From Bacteroidales bacterium UBA6229 (GTDB taxonomy: Bacteria; Bacteroidota; Bacteroidia; Bacteroidales; F082), in NCBI GenBank assembly GCA_002440975.1, contig DJWN01000010.1:3798-67797 (forward strand): a DNA stretch of 64,000 nt. Direction: 5' to 3'. Shown piece by piece: positions 18,834-27,716 of the stretch; position 1 is the stretch's first letter; each line of letters starts with the position of its first letter. Position numbers and translations under genes: made by a program. The notes under the pieces are model-generated. The model saw only the letters and a program-made list of their open reading frames with translations. It was not told the DNA's origin and did no database searches.

Positions 18834-19580
18834 ATGAAATTACTCGAAGGTAAGGTAGCCCTCATAACAGGCGGCTCCCGTGGAATAGGAAAAGCTCTTG
18901 CAATGCGGTTTGCAGCCGAAGGTGCTGCTATTGCTTTTTCTGATCTCAGAAGAGATGAAATCATGGAGCAAACAGAAAAAGAATTGCTTGGTATGGGTAT
19001 CCAGGCAAAAGGTTATGGTTCCAATGCAGCTTCATTTGATGATAGCATTAAACTTGCCGATGCGGTACTTGCTGATTTCGGCCGGATAGACGTGCTGATC
19101 AACAATGCCGGCATCACCCGCGATAACCTGCTTATGCGTATGAGTGAGCAGGATTGGGATATGGTGCTTACCGTCAACCTGAAATCTGTTTTCAACCTTA
19201 CAAAGGCAGTTCAATCTGTTATGCTTAAGCAGCGTAATGGATCCATAATTAATATGAGCTCTGTGGTCGGTGTAAATGGTAATAAAGGCCAGTCAAATTA
19301 TGCCGCATCAAAAGCGGGAATGATAGGCTTTACCAAATCCATTGCTGCCGAGCTGGGTAGCCGCAATGTTCGTTGTAATGCGATTGCACCAGGCTTTATC
19401 GAAACAGAAATGACCCATAAACTTCCGGATGATGTACGCACACAATGGATTTCAACAATCCCGTTGCGAAGAAGCGGAAAACCGGAAGATGTGGCTGATG
19501 TAGCTGTATTTTTGGCATCCGATCTTTCAGCTTATGTAACTGGTCAGGTGATTAGTGTTTGTGGTGGCATGAGTATGTAA
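18834..19580 (+). CDS. fabG: 3-oxoacyl-[acyl-carrier-protein] reductase
   Basis: A 248-residue classical short-chain dehydrogenase of the FabG type, the usual length. It shows the nucleotide-binding TGGSRGIG, NNAGITRD, the catalytic serine in NMSSVVG, Y156 and K160 in YAASK, and the FabG-like ending GQVISVCGGMSM. It reduces 3-oxoacyl-ACP in fatty acid elongation with NADPH. The frame extends upstream to 18735, but that stretch overlaps the previous gene and is unlike the family; MKLLEGKVALITGG is the standard FabG start. The following gene is 61 bp downstream and may be co-transcribed. Confidence 0.92.
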   Translation: MKLLEGKVALITGGSRGIGKALAMRFAAEGAAIAFSDLRRDEIMEQTEKELLGMGIQAKGYGSNAASFDDSIKLADAVLADFGRIDVLINNAGITRDNLLMRMSEQDWDMVLTVNLKSVFNLTKAVQSVMLKQRNGSIINMSSVVGVNGNKGQSNYAASKAGMIGFTKSIAAELGSRNVRCNAIAPGFIETEMTHKLPDDVRTQWISTIPLRRSGKPEDVADVAVFLASDLSAYVTGQVISVCGGMSM

Positions 19581-19641
19581 ACCTGGTAAATTGCCGGTTA
19601 GATCAGCAACAATTTGAAATTGAGAATATAAACCGGTTACT

Positions 19642-21732
19642 ATGAATTTTCCTGTTTTTCTGGAATACCCGGGCTGGTTGATTATCCCAATATTGATCAC
19701 AGCAGCCGCAATAGCTGCTTTGCTGTATTGGAGAAACAAAACGCTTCCTTATCCGAAGTGGCTCAAAGCTTTGTTGGCAGTTCTCCGATTATTGGTGATT
19801 TTTGTGCTGGGATTGCTGCTGTTAAAACCCTATCTGCTTCAACGGGTCAAAAATGTTGAGTCTCCGGTAATTGTGCTGGCACACGATAATTCAGCTTCCA
19901 TCGTATCGGCTAACGACTCAGGCTATTATAGGAATGCTTATCTCGATAAGCTTGATTCTGTTTACAAACAGATAAGCCGTGATTTTATCGTTGATACACT
20001 CTTGTTTGGTCAGGCAATTTCTCAGGCTTCGGCACCACGATTCAATGAAAACCGAACCAATATCGCAGCTGTTTTTTCTCACCTGCGTAAATCCTATTTC
20101 AGGCGTAATCTGGGTGCTGTAGTGCTTTTTTCGGATGGGATTTATAATGCCGGTTTTCAGCCGGAGCTTGCAGCTGCTGATTTCCCTTTTAAAACTCATA
20201 CCCTTGCCCTGGGCGACACCCTTATGCATCCCGATCTGGCGGTTTTTGATATCCGGTTTAACCGACAGGTGATCAAAGGATCGCTTTTTCCGGTTGAGCT
20301 TACCATCAGAGCGTACAATGCAATGCGTAAAAATGTGGTAGTATCACTTTGGATGGATGACGAAAAAATTGGTGAGCAGAACTTCATACCTGGCTCTAAC
20401 CGGTATTCACGCACTCTGAATTTTCAGGCACAAGCAGATGAAGCAGGGTTTAAGAATATGGAAGTTCGTATTGAACAGCTTGATGAGGAGTACAATACAA
20501 CGAATAATATAAAACAGTTCTTTGTTGAAGTAATCGAGAAAAAGCAAAGCATCCTGGTGATAGCAAAAGCCCCTCATCCCGATTTAGGAGCCATTCAGGC
20601 AGCCTTGGGCGATCAATATCAGCTGGAATTTAACTATACTACTACCAAACTTAATGGTGATGCCGGTGTGTATGATCTGCTCGTTTTACATCAAATGCCG
20701 AACGCAACAGATAATCACAGGCTGCTTCAAAATTTCTTATCTGAACGACCGCAAATGCCTGTGTTGTGGATTATAGGGCAGCACACAAACCTGAGCCTTT
20801 TTAATGAGTTGCAGCAGTTAGCTAAGATTTTCACATCCTCCAATGATTGGATTCAGGTAAATGCCGGGTTCAATCAAAATTTTACAGCCTTTAATGCAGA
20901 TGCCCAAATGGCAGAGCAACTCAGCCAGTGGCCTCCCTTAAATCTTCCTTACGCAGAGCTGGAGCTGATGTCGCAGGCCGAGATATTGTTTTTTCAAAGG
21001 ATCAGAGGTGTTGATACAAACCGGCCGCTAGTGTTTTTTGGTCGTGATGGCGACCGGAAAAGCGGATTGATTTTTGGCACCGGAGTGTGGGGATGGCGTA
21101 TGCAGGATTACAGGCATAATCAAACACATAATCATTTTGACAACCTGCTGCAGCAGATCATCCGATATGTTGTTATTCAAAATGATAACAGCTTGCTCAA
21201 AGTATTTGCCGAAGCAACATACACCAGCGGTAGTCCTGTTTTGATCAAAGCTGAGTTGCGAAACAAAAGCGGTGAATTGATCCACGATATTCCACTGGAA
21301 GCGCAACTGATTAATGAACAGAATGGAAGGACGTATGCGTTTGAGCTGATGCAGGATCCTCCTTTCTACACTTTGAATGCAGGGCATTTAAGTGAAGGAG
21401 TATATACTTTCACGGTTTCAGGAGTTTTGGGCGATGAAAAGCTCGAAGCGCGGGGTCGCTTTATTGTTGAAAGTACCAGCATCGAAAGCAGCACACTTGT
21501 TGCTAACTGGAATTTATTACAACATATAGCGGAGCAAACAGGAGGAAATTTCTATACGGTTTCAGAAATGGATCAACTAATCAATGATTTAGCTTCGGAT
21601 GAAAGCCTGGTGAGTGTGGCACGCTATGAAAATTTCTTTGATGCGCTGATTAATTTTCGCTTGTTGTTTGGTTTGCTGGTCGCTTTACTTGCCGCTGAAT
21701 GGTTTTTGCGAAAGTTTTATGGTTCGTATTAA
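19642..21732 (+). CDS. membrane-anchored von Willebrand factor A-like protein
   Basis: A 696-residue protein of unknown function. Two membrane helices lie at about 11-29 and 40-62, a vWA-like domain follows with a metal-site motif DNSAS (D82) and VLFSDGIYN, then an Ig-like region (about 195-295), a second alpha/beta region that resembles the glutamine-amidotransferase-like part of such proteins, and a C-terminal helix (about 670-690) ending RKFYGSY. The layout is that of the BatA-like and vWA/GATase-like membrane proteins common in Bacteroidota, which are rarely characterised. The large middle part should face the periplasm. It follows fabG by 61 bp on the same strand. Confidence 0.7.
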   Translation: MNFPVFLEYPGWLIIPILITAAAIAALLYWRNKTLPYPKWLKALLAVLRLLVIFVLGLLLLKPYLLQRVKNVESPVIVLAHDNSASIVSANDSGYYRNAYLDKLDSVYKQISRDFIVDTLLFGQAISQASAPRFNENRTNIAAVFSHLRKSYFRRNLGAVVLFSDGIYNAGFQPELAAADFPFKTHTLALGDTLMHPDLAVFDIRFNRQVIKGSLFPVELTIRAYNAMRKNVVVSLWMDDEKIGEQNFIPGSNRYSRTLNFQAQADEAGFKNMEVRIEQLDEEYNTTNNIKQFFVEVIEKKQSILVIAKAPHPDLGAIQAALGDQYQLEFNYTTTKLNGDAGVYDLLVLHQMPNATDNHRLLQNFLSERPQMPVLWIIGQHTNLSLFNELQQLAKIFTSSNDWIQVNAGFNQNFTAFNADAQMAEQLSQWPPLNLPYAELELMSQAEILFFQRIRGVDTNRPLVFFGRDGDRKSGLIFGTGVWGWRMQDYRHNQTHNHFDNLLQQIIRYVVIQNDNSLLKVFAEATYTSGSPVLIKAELRNKSGELIHDIPLEAQLINEQNGRTYAFELMQDPPFYTLNAGHLSEGVYTFTVSGVLGDEKLEARGRFIVESTSIESSTLVANWNLLQHIAEQTGGNFYTVSEMDQLINDLASDESLVSVARYENFFDALINFRLLFGLLVALLAAEWFLRKFYGSY

Positions 21733-21837
21733 AGTCTTGAAGATATTTGATCAGGACTAAAGTGTGTAGTGGGGTTTTATAAAATTTTTTTACTTTCGAC
21801 TATTGCTTACAATTGGTTCAAATTTTCTTTAACTTTT

Positions 21838-21995
21838 AATAATTGAGCCCACTCCGAATAGTCAAAAAACTGCTGAATTTTAGCTTTTTGACCCCTGCCC
21901 CCTAAAAGGGGAAAGCTAAAAATCAGCAGTTTAAGAAAGTCCCCCTTGGGGGATTTAGGGGCAAATTGATTTTTTTCGGAGCGGACTCAATAATT
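21838..21995. repeat. MITE-like inverted-repeat element, about 158 bp
   Basis: The ends are 21-bp imperfect terminal inverted repeats (21838-21858 and 21975-21995, 18 of 21 paired). Inside, a 21-bp stem (21867-21887 with 21912-21932, one mismatch) encloses a C-rich/G-rich loop, followed by a second small hairpin CCCCCTTGGGGG at 21941-21952. There is no coding sequence, which fits a non-autonomous element. No clear target duplication was found. The right end reaches into the sugar transferase gene and supplies its stop codon. The 105 bp before the element show nothing recognisable. Confidence 0.7.
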
Positions 21996-22781
21996 ATTTT
22001 TCCTAAAGAAAGTTGGGAAGGATTTCACAATGATTTCTATGTCTTTAATTGGAGATGCAATCATTGCGTATTGGTTGTCGAGGTTGATTCTGTTTTCTTC
22101 TGATCGGAAACGATCGGGATGAATTTGCCACATGCCTGTTATTCCGGCAGGTGCCAAAAAACGATACGACCACTGATCGGTAGTTAGTTTTTCTGCTTCA
22201 TACAGGGGCAGCGGCCGATTGCCAACAATAGACATATCACCTTTTAATACGTTGAAAAACTGTGGCAGCTCGTCAAGATTAAAACGGCGTATTATCTTCC
22301 CAACACGGGTTACACGAGGGTCATCCTTCATCTTAAAAAAAGCCGTATTTCTGTTTTTGCGCCTTTTCAACTCAAGATACCAGTTCTCGCAAATCTCAGT
22401 TCCGTCAATATATAAAAGTGGAGAACAACTTTTGCCCAGTCTTTCGCATTCCGGACAGCTTTCTTCATTACCTGGTTGCTGATGTTGTTTGTTGATCAGG
22501 TATAAGTTAAGCTCTGAGAGTTGATTTCGTTCTTCTTCGGCATTGATCCGCATCGACCTGAACTTGTAAAACCTGAAAATGTCGTATCCTGTGCCTACAC
22601 GCTCCGAAATATAGAGCACAGGGCCTTTCGATTCCAGTTTTATTAATAGGGTAATCAACAATATAAGTGGTGAGGTTATCGCAATTGCCAGTGCCGAAAA
22701 TATGATATCAAACAGCCTCTTCCCGAAACCAATTCGATACTGCTCAAAAGATTCCCTCTCAGGAAAAATAATTTTACTCAT
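21987..22781 (-). CDS. undecaprenyl-phosphate sugar phosphotransferase (bacterial sugar transferase)
   Basis: A 264-residue initiating sugar transferase of the WcaJ/WbaP C-terminal type. It should attach a sugar-1-phosphate to undecaprenyl phosphate for polysaccharide assembly. It shows KRLFDIIFS leading into a hydrophobic re-entrant segment (about 23-47), the core motif KFRSM, RRFNLDELPQFFNVLKGDMS with the catalytic acidic pair, and the ending SFPTFF. Between KFRSM and the core, an insertion holds four cysteines (109, 112, 119, 131; CPxC-x6-C) that look like a small metal site. The last codons (NNY, stop) lie in the terminal repeat of the adjacent element. It stands alone, without other capsule genes. 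Confidence 0.88.
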   Translation of the reverse strand: MSKIIFPERESFEQYRIGFGKRLFDIIFSALAIAITSPLILLITLLIKLESKGPVLYISERVGTGYDIFRFYKFRSMRINAEEERNQLSELNLYLINKQHQQPGNEESCPECERLGKSCSPLLYIDGTEICENWYLELKRRKNRNTAFFKMKDDPRVTRVGKIIRRFNLDELPQFFNVLKGDMSIVGNRPLPLYEAEKLTTDQWSYRFLAPAGITGMWQIHPDRFRSEENRINLDNQYAMIASPIKDIEIIVKSFPTFFRKNNY

Positions 22782-22851
22782 TTGAATCGTATTTATACCT
22801 GGTTTATTACTGATTAGCTAGTTGGCCAGGATAAAACGGTTGAATTGGTCG

Positions 22852-22859
22852 CAAATATA
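22852..22859 (-). promoter_or_regulatory. promoter -7 element for the sugar transferase
   Basis: On the minus strand TATATTTG matches TAnnTTTG exactly. The predicted leader is about 65 nt. No correctly spaced TTTG is seen upstream. Confidence 0.55.
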
Positions 22860-22927
22860 AATGAATTTCTTTCAAAAAGACCTTCAACAGTAAATCTCCT
22901 TTAATTTTCTTCCGGCAAATTCCTGAT

Positions 22928-23731
22928 TTATAAATTCCGCTTCCTGATGATCCAATAGCTTATACCCAGAAATAAGAGTGTATAAAGCAGCACTACTATT
23001 AAATCTTGATATTCGATATAAGTTTTAAAGTTGAGCCCAAAGAGTTGCATCAAACTCGAATTGGGTACATCAATCATACTTCCAATACGTTTAAATGGCA
23101 GGTTAATGGCCACAACTTCAGGCACATAAAAACGTATAATGGGTTCGATAACATAGTAGGCAACTAAAAAAGTAACGATGCTTAAGCCACTTCTTCGAAG
23201 CATGGTAACGATCAGGAGTGCAAAACTCAGGAATGCCATTATTTCCAGCGCATAGGCAGCCATGAAATAACTCTTGTCAGCAATACTGATCAGGCTAAGC
23301 TCGGTCGAATGTAAAAAGCCCTGAATCAATACCCACATGGCAAGTATCAATACCGAAATCAAAACCAATGCCAGTATAATAAGGCCTTGCGTAACAAAGT
23401 ATTCTCCACGGCTCAAACCCATCATAATTTGTAATCTGTTTGTACGGTACGAATATTCAGCGGCCACAAATACAATGAGTATTAGGGCTGGAAAAACTTT
23501 TAAAAATCCTGCCAGATAACTGAGATTATGCCAGACGTATGGAAACTGATAAAGGGAGAAGTCTGGAATTGGGATAGGGGAGTTTCTGCTTGCGTCTCCT
23601 GCTATTTTGTTTACAAAGGACTCTACGCCAAACAACATACCGCTGAGGCTCAACACATATAACGACAACATGATCCAAAATACCCTGCTTTTGAAAAGCT
23701 TTCTGAATGTAATCAATCCTAATCTTTTCAT
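22928..23731 (-). CDS. ABC transporter permease (ABC-2 type)
   Basis: A 267-residue membrane protein with about six predicted helices; the first follows MKRLGLITFRKLFKSRVF, typical of ABC-2 exporters. A large external loop follows the first helix. It pairs with the ATPase encoded just upstream, whose stop overlaps its ATG (ATGA), so translation is coupled. The open frame continues upstream inside the ATPase gene, but MKRLGL is the proper start. The substrate is not known; the pair could be an exporter or a gliding/secretion-associated ABC system. Confidence 0.8.
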   Translation of the reverse strand: MKRLGLITFRKLFKSRVFWIMLSLYVLSLSGMLFGVESFVNKIAGDASRNSPIPIPDFSLYQFPYVWHNLSYLAGFLKVFPALILIVFVAAEYSYRTNRLQIMMGLSRGEYFVTQGLIILALVLISVLILAMWVLIQGFLHSTELSLISIADKSYFMAAYALEIMAFLSFALLIVTMLRRSGLSIVTFLVAYYVIEPIIRFYVPEVVAINLPFKRIGSMIDVPNSSLMQLFGLNFKTYIEYQDLIVVLLYTLLFLGISYWIIRKRNL

Positions 23732-24630
23732 GCCTGTTGTTTTAATAGTTCCAGAAAATGCGTTTCGAGGGATTTTTTTGCCGTGTTCAAATGATTTACA
23801 CGCACGCCCTTTTCGATCAGATAGGCATTCAAATCGGCGGGAGTATATGCTTTTTCGAGTTGAACCTTTAGTATCCCATTGCGTTGTTCGTGCAAACGAG
23901 TCCAGGCACACGATTGAATTTCTTTTTCAAGTAAGTCTGTATCCTCAGCCGATACCTCCAGCAGAACACCATCACCTCCAATAGCTTCAACACTTCCTGA
24001 ATACAGACAGACGCCTTTTTGCAAGACAGCTACATGGGTGCATATTTTTTGCACTTCGTCAAGCAAATGACTGGCCAGGATAATGGTTTTGCCTTGTTTC
24101 GCAATTGTTAGGATCATTGCCCGGATATCGGCAATTCCCTGTGGATCAAGCCCGTTGGTGGGTTCGTCCAGAATCAGCACATCCGGATTTCCAATCATTG
24201 CAGCAGCAATGGCAAGTCGTTGTTTCATGCCTAGCGAATAGGTTCTGAAAGCGTCGTGCCTTCTTTCGAAAAGCCCTGTCATCCTGAGTAATTCCGGAAT
24301 TTCATCATAAGTGGTTTCTTTGATATCAGCTATTATTTTTAAGTTATCTATCGCATTGAGGTATGGATAAAATAAGGGTGTTTCCAGGATTGACCCAATA
24401 CGTTTAAGAATGGCAGGCGAAAGTGGCTGGCCAAACCATTCAAAGCTGCCCTGGTTGGGTTGGATCAGCCCCAAAATCATGCTGAGTGTTGTTGTTTTGC
24501 CCGATCCATTAGGGCCTAAGATGCCAAAAATCTGAGCTGTTTTAACCTCCAGTTGTAGCTTGTTTACTGCTTTTATTTTGCCAAATTGTTTTACGATACC
24601 ATGAATGTTTAATACGGTTTCGGAGGGCAT
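23728..24630 (-). CDS. ABC transporter ATP-binding protein
   Basis: A 300-residue ATPase of the drug/polysaccharide exporter type. It shows Walker A GPNGSGKT, the signature motif YSLGMKQRLAIA, Walker B VLILDEPTNGLDP and the H-loop LASHLLDEV. About 80 residues of C-terminal extension follow the ATPase core. ATG 24630 was chosen because an in-frame ATG at 24696 lies upstream of the likely transcription start. Forms a two-gene operon with the permease. Confidence 0.87.
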   Translation of the reverse strand: MPSETVLNIHGIVKQFGKIKAVNKLQLEVKTAQIFGILGPNGSGKTTTLSMILGLIQPNQGSFEWFGQPLSPAILKRIGSILETPLFYPYLNAIDNLKIIADIKETTYDEIPELLRMTGLFERRHDAFRTYSLGMKQRLAIAAAMIGNPDVLILDEPTNGLDPQGIADIRAMILTIAKQGKTIILASHLLDEVQKICTHVAVLQKGVCLYSGSVEAIGGDGVLLEVSAEDTDLLEKEIQSCAWTRLHEQRNGILKVQLEKAYTPADLNAYLIEKGVRVNHLNTAKKSLETHFLELLKQQA

Positions 24631-24666
24631 ATTTTCAGTTTTCAATGGATGTGATTTTTTAGCAGA

Positions 24667-24674
24667 CGAAGGTA
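24667..24674 (-). promoter_or_regulatory. promoter -7 element for the ABC operon
   Basis: TACCTTCG on the minus strand is a TAnnTTCG variant about 37 bp before the chosen ATG, predicting a leader of about 33 nt. No -33 match is evident. Confidence 0.4.
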
Positions 24675-24793
24675 AAATATTTTTACCATAAACCATTTAT
24701 TCCGGTCACGGGTGTAAATTACTGTGTTGCAGTACAGGCTTCATCTCGCTGGTTTGTTGCCATTACTTCGCAGGGCAGTTAAAATTTTTGACT

Positions 24794-24801
24794 TACCTTT
24801 G
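24794..24801 (+). promoter_or_regulatory. promoter -7 element for slyD
   Basis: TACCTTTG matches TAnnTTTG. With ATG 24884 as start it predicts a leader of about 78 nt; the longer in-frame start at 24788 would lie upstream of transcription and is rejected. Confidence 0.5.
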
Positions 24802-24883
24802 TAGCGAAAAATTATTGATTTTCAGGCGAATTATTTCATTTAAGCCTGAAAATCCATTTAAAAATTATACAAAATCTGGTTTA

Positions 24884-25390
24884 ATGAAAGTAGGGACTAA
24901 AAAAGTTGTTTCACTCACTTACGAATTGCGTCATCAGGACGCTCAGGGCGAATTAATTCAAAAAGTAGAAAAAGACAGACCTTTTGTTTACCTTTTTGGT
25001 GTTGGTGGTTTGTTGCCAAAATTTGAAGAGAGTCTTAATGGCTTGGCAGTTGGTGACAAATTCAGTTTTAATCTTTCAGCCAACGAAGGTTATGGTCAGC
25101 CCAATGATGAGGCTGTTATTGATTTGGATAAGAAAATATTTGAAGTAGATGGCAAGATTGATGATGAATTGCTTCAAATCGGGAATCAGATTACCATGCA
25201 GGATCAAAATGGCAATCCATTGGATGGTGTGGTAATGGAAATCTCGGATGATACCGTTAAAATGGATTTTAATCATCCGCTAGCCGGATTGGACCTGCAT
25301 TTTTCGGGTGATATTCTCGAAGTGCGCGATGCCACAGCCGAAGAGCTAAGTCACGGACATGTGCACGGACCTCATGGTCACCACCACTAA
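24884..25390 (+). CDS. slyD: FKBP-type peptidyl-prolyl isomerase, SlyD-like
   Basis: A 168-residue FKBP of the SlyD type, with the FKBP fold interrupted by an insert-in-flap chaperone domain (about 70-125). Family motifs include YELR, PFVYLFGVGGLLPKFEESLNGL and DFNHPLAG. It ends in a histidine-rich tail (HGHVHGPHGHHH) expected to bind nickel or other metals, as in SlyD proteins that deliver metal to enzymes. It has no signal peptide, so it acts in the cytoplasm as isomerase, chaperone and metal binder. Single gene, convergent with the methyltransferase. Confidence 0.9.
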   Translation: MKVGTKKVVSLTYELRHQDAQGELIQKVEKDRPFVYLFGVGGLLPKFEESLNGLAVGDKFSFNLSANEGYGQPNDEAVIDLDKKIFEVDGKIDDELLQIGNQITMQDQNGNPLDGVVMEISDDTVKMDFNHPLAGLDLHFSGDILEVRDATAEELSHGHVHGPHGHHH

Positions 25391-25422
25391 TAGCTGAATC
25401 AATGTACTTCTTAAAGTCTTTT

Positions 25423-25481
25423 AAAAACGTGTTTTAAAGTCAGCGTTTGTATTTTTTACGCTTTTTTTGAAACACGTTTTT
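25423..25481. terminator. nested inverted repeat, likely bidirectional terminator
   Basis: An outer 12-bp stem (AAAAACGTGTTT near 25423-25434 with AAACACGTTTTT at 25470-25481) encloses a short inner stem AGCGT/ACGCT (25442-25446, 25458-25462) with T runs on both strands. It lies between convergent slyD and the methyltransferase and includes the last 14 codons of the latter. Confidence 0.5.
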
Positions 25482-26195
25482 ATTTGCACTCCAGATCAGG
25501 AACACTGCCGGAACTTTGTGAAAATTAAATTGTTTTGTCTGCCATGCTACAACTGGCAAAGTGATGATTTTTTCGTTGGATGTGCTGATTGCAGCCGCAA
25601 CACACAATAAAGTATCAGCCTTGCAATGTTTGATGATGCGTTCAATCATGGCGTTGTTTCGGAAAGGCGTTTCAATAAAGATCTGAGTCTCGCCCGTGTT
25701 AAAAGATTGTTGTTCAAGCGATTTGAGACTTTGCACGGCTTCATTCTCGGGTATTGGCAGATAGCCATGAAAGCGAAAAGCCTGTCCGTTGAAGCCCGAA
25801 GCCATCAAAGCCAGAATAATTGCATTGGGTCCGCTTAGTGGCACAACTTTTATTCCCCATTCATGGGCCTGTGCCACCACAGCTCCACCTGGATCAGCAA
25901 TGCAGGGTGTTCCGGCTTCTGATAGGAGGCCAGCATCTTTTCCTTCCAGCAACGGATGGAGCAGGGCTCCTGTTTCGCGCGAATCAAAGTGTTTGTCGTG
26001 TACAATAAATTCAATTTCATCAATTTCTTTGGATGTTCCTGTTTTGCTAATAAAACGCCTTGCTGTTCGCAGGTTTTCAACGATAAAGTAATCCAGTTTG
26101 CGTACCACTTCAATTGTTTGAACCGGAATCGTTTGCTCAAGAGCAGTATCTCCAATTGGTGTTGGAATCAGATAAAGTGTTCCTTTATTTTTCAT
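25440..26195 (-). CDS. SAM-dependent methyltransferase of the RsmI (tetrapyrrole-methylase) family
   Basis: A 251-residue protein related to RsmI, the 2'-O-methylase of 16S rRNA C1402. It shows GTLYLIPTPIGD, a shortened N-terminal region (FIVENLRTARRFI), the SAM-binding LLSEAGTPCIADPG, VVPLSGPNAIILAL and FIETPFRNN. The family-typical C-terminal helical domain is absent, replaced by a basic tail (KKRKKYKR). Bacteroidota usually carry this short paralogue beside a full RsmI, so the target may differ from C1402. It overlaps the PLP-enzyme gene upstream by 4 bp. Confidence 0.8.
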   Translation of the reverse strand: MKNKGTLYLIPTPIGDTALEQTIPVQTIEVVRKLDYFIVENLRTARRFISKTGTSKEIDEIEFIVHDKHFDSRETGALLHPLLEGKDAGLLSEAGTPCIADPGGAVVAQAHEWGIKVVPLSGPNAIILALMASGFNGQAFRFHGYLPIPENEAVQSLKSLEQQSFNTGETQIFIETPFRNNAMIERIIKHCKADTLLCVAAAISTSNEKIITLPVVAWQTKQFNFHKVPAVFLIWSANKNVFQKKRKKYKR

Positions 26196-27154
26196 TGCCA
26201 GGGAAGCGCATTTAAATCTACATTTCCACCCGAAAAGATAATGCCCGCTCTTTTTCCTTTCAGGTCAATTTTTCCGGATAAGGCAACAGCCAAAGGCACA
26301 GCGGCACTGGGCTCGATGATTATCTTCATGCGCTCCCACACCAGACGCATGGCTGTAATTATTTCTTTTTCACCAATGGTAATAATTTCGTTCACATATT
26401 TGAGAATGATGGGGAAGGTCAGGCTTCCTAAGGACGTTAAAAGACCGTCGGCAACTGTTTTCGGGTTGATGCTTGGGACAAAGTTTCTGGTAGCGAACGA
26501 CCTGTAAGCGTCATCAGCTCCTTTAGGTTCGCAACCAATAACTTTGGTGGTGGGCGACCAATAGTTGGCTGACAAAGCTGTTCCACTGAGCAGCCCGCCA
26601 CCGCCAACCGGACAAAAGATGTAATCGAGCTTTTCGGTCTGATGCAGCAATTCCATCGCACAGCTGGCTTGTCCGGCTATGATACGGTAATCGTTGTAGG
26701 GATGAACTAAGCTTGCGCCGGTTTTGTCTATCACTTCCTCCAGAGCCGATTCGCGTGCTTCAAGTGTGGGTTCACAAAAAGTAATGCGGCCGCCATAAGC
26801 TTTTACTGCATCAACTTTTACTTTGGGAGCTGTGCGTGGCATAACGATATAAGCCTCGGCATTGAGTATCATTGCTGCACGTGCCAGAGCCTGTGCATGA
26901 TTGCCGCTCGAATGGGTGGCAACGCCGGCTTTTAGTTCATCTTTGCCGAGTGATAATAAAGTGTTGAATGCTCCACGTGACTTAAAAGCTCCTGCCTTTT
27001 GAAAATTTTCGCATTTAAAAAAAAGACTTCCCTGAACCAATTGATTCAAATATGCTGACGATAGCACAGGAGTTTGATGTATGTAAGGGGCTATGCTGGC
27101 GGCTGCCTGCGCGATGGTTTGCTTGTCTGGAATAGTTTCAGTTATTTGCTGCAT
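26192..27154 (-). CDS. threonine dehydratase / serine racemase-like PLP enzyme
   Basis: A 320-residue fold-type II PLP enzyme. It shows the PLP lysine K58 in AGAFKSRGA, HSSGNHAQALA for substrate binding and PVGGGGLLSG for the cofactor phosphate. The length matches the catabolic threonine dehydratase and serine racemase group, without the ACT regulatory domain of biosynthetic IlvA. Likely reactions are deamination of threonine or serine, or serine racemisation; sequence alone does not decide. ATG 27154 starts 1 nt after the upstream stop (TAGTATG), preferred over an in-frame TTG at 27175. Middle gene of a three-gene operon. Confidence 0.85.
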   Translation of the reverse strand: MQQITETIPDKQTIAQAAASIAPYIHQTPVLSSAYLNQLVQGSLFFKCENFQKAGAFKSRGAFNTLLSLGKDELKAGVATHSSGNHAQALARAAMILNAEAYIVMPRTAPKVKVDAVKAYGGRITFCEPTLEARESALEEVIDKTGASLVHPYNDYRIIAGQASCAMELLHQTEKLDYIFCPVGGGGLLSGTALSANYWSPTTKVIGCEPKGADDAYRSFATRNFVPSINPKTVADGLLTSLGSLTFPIILKYVNEIITIGEKEIITAMRLVWERMKIIIEPSAAVPLAVALSGKIDLKGKRAGIIFSGGNVDLNALPWQ

Positions 27155-27155
27155 A

Positions 27156-27611
27156 CTATATGGCTTTTTCAGCAATCTTCTGACAGGCTTTTTCCATCAG
27201 CTCAAACACTTTTGCGCAGTCCTCAATACCACTGAGAAATGGATCCGGGATAACTTTGTTGGAGCCGGGCTCTATCACATTCATTAAGTAGTCAATTTTT
27301 TGCAGGTCAACTTCACTACGTGCCAGATCTTTCACATCGTTCATATTTTGTGTGTCCATCACATAGATGTAGTCAAAACGATCAAAATCGACCTTTCTGA
27401 AGAGGCGGGCTTGTTTTTTGGAGATGTCAATGCCATGATTTGCTGCCACTTGTACTGCTCTCGGATCAGGTGGTTCGTTGATATGGAAGGATTCAAATCC
27501 GGCCGACTCAACCTTTCCTTTTAAAGCTTTTTCACGGAAAATCTTTTTTAAAATACCTTCTGCCATGGGTGAGCGGCAGATGTTTCCTAAACAAACAAAA
27601 AGTATATTCAT
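27156..27611 (-). CDS. low-molecular-weight protein-tyrosine phosphatase
   Basis: A 151-residue phosphatase of the arsenate-reductase/LMW-PTP fold. The P-loop CLGNICRS gives nucleophile C7 and phosphate-binding R13, and the general-acid aspartate is in IPDPFLSG. Such enzymes remove phosphate from tyrosine residues, often of polysaccharide-export kinases, but no kinase is nearby. First gene of an operon with the PLP enzyme and the methyltransferase. Confidence 0.9.
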   Translation of the reverse strand: MNILFVCLGNICRSPMAEGILKKIFREKALKGKVESAGFESFHINEPPDPRAVQVAANHGIDISKKQARLFRKVDFDRFDYIYVMDTQNMNDVKDLARSEVDLQKIDYLMNVIEPGSNKVIPDPFLSGIEDCAKVFELMEKACQKIAEKAI

Positions 27612-27694
27612 AGTCTTGAAAATTTGTTTTAATCCGGAATTTTCTGTTGTAAAATTTCCTTTTTACACAGCATCCGGTTTTGGTTTTATCAGTA

Positions 27695-27702
27695 CGAATA
27701 TA
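27695..27702 (-). promoter_or_regulatory. promoter -7 element for the phosphatase operon
   Basis: TATATTCG (minus strand) is a TAnnTTCG variant about 84 bp upstream of the phosphatase start, in the 105-bp gap behind dnaA. No -33 match was found. Confidence 0.4.
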
Positions 27703-27716
27703 CTACATTTTTGAGG

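Noticed and set aside
22928..23911. Longer start for the ABC permease
   Set aside because: The extra 60 codons overlap the ATPase gene in another frame and have no membrane-protein character; MKRLGL fits the ATGA coupling.
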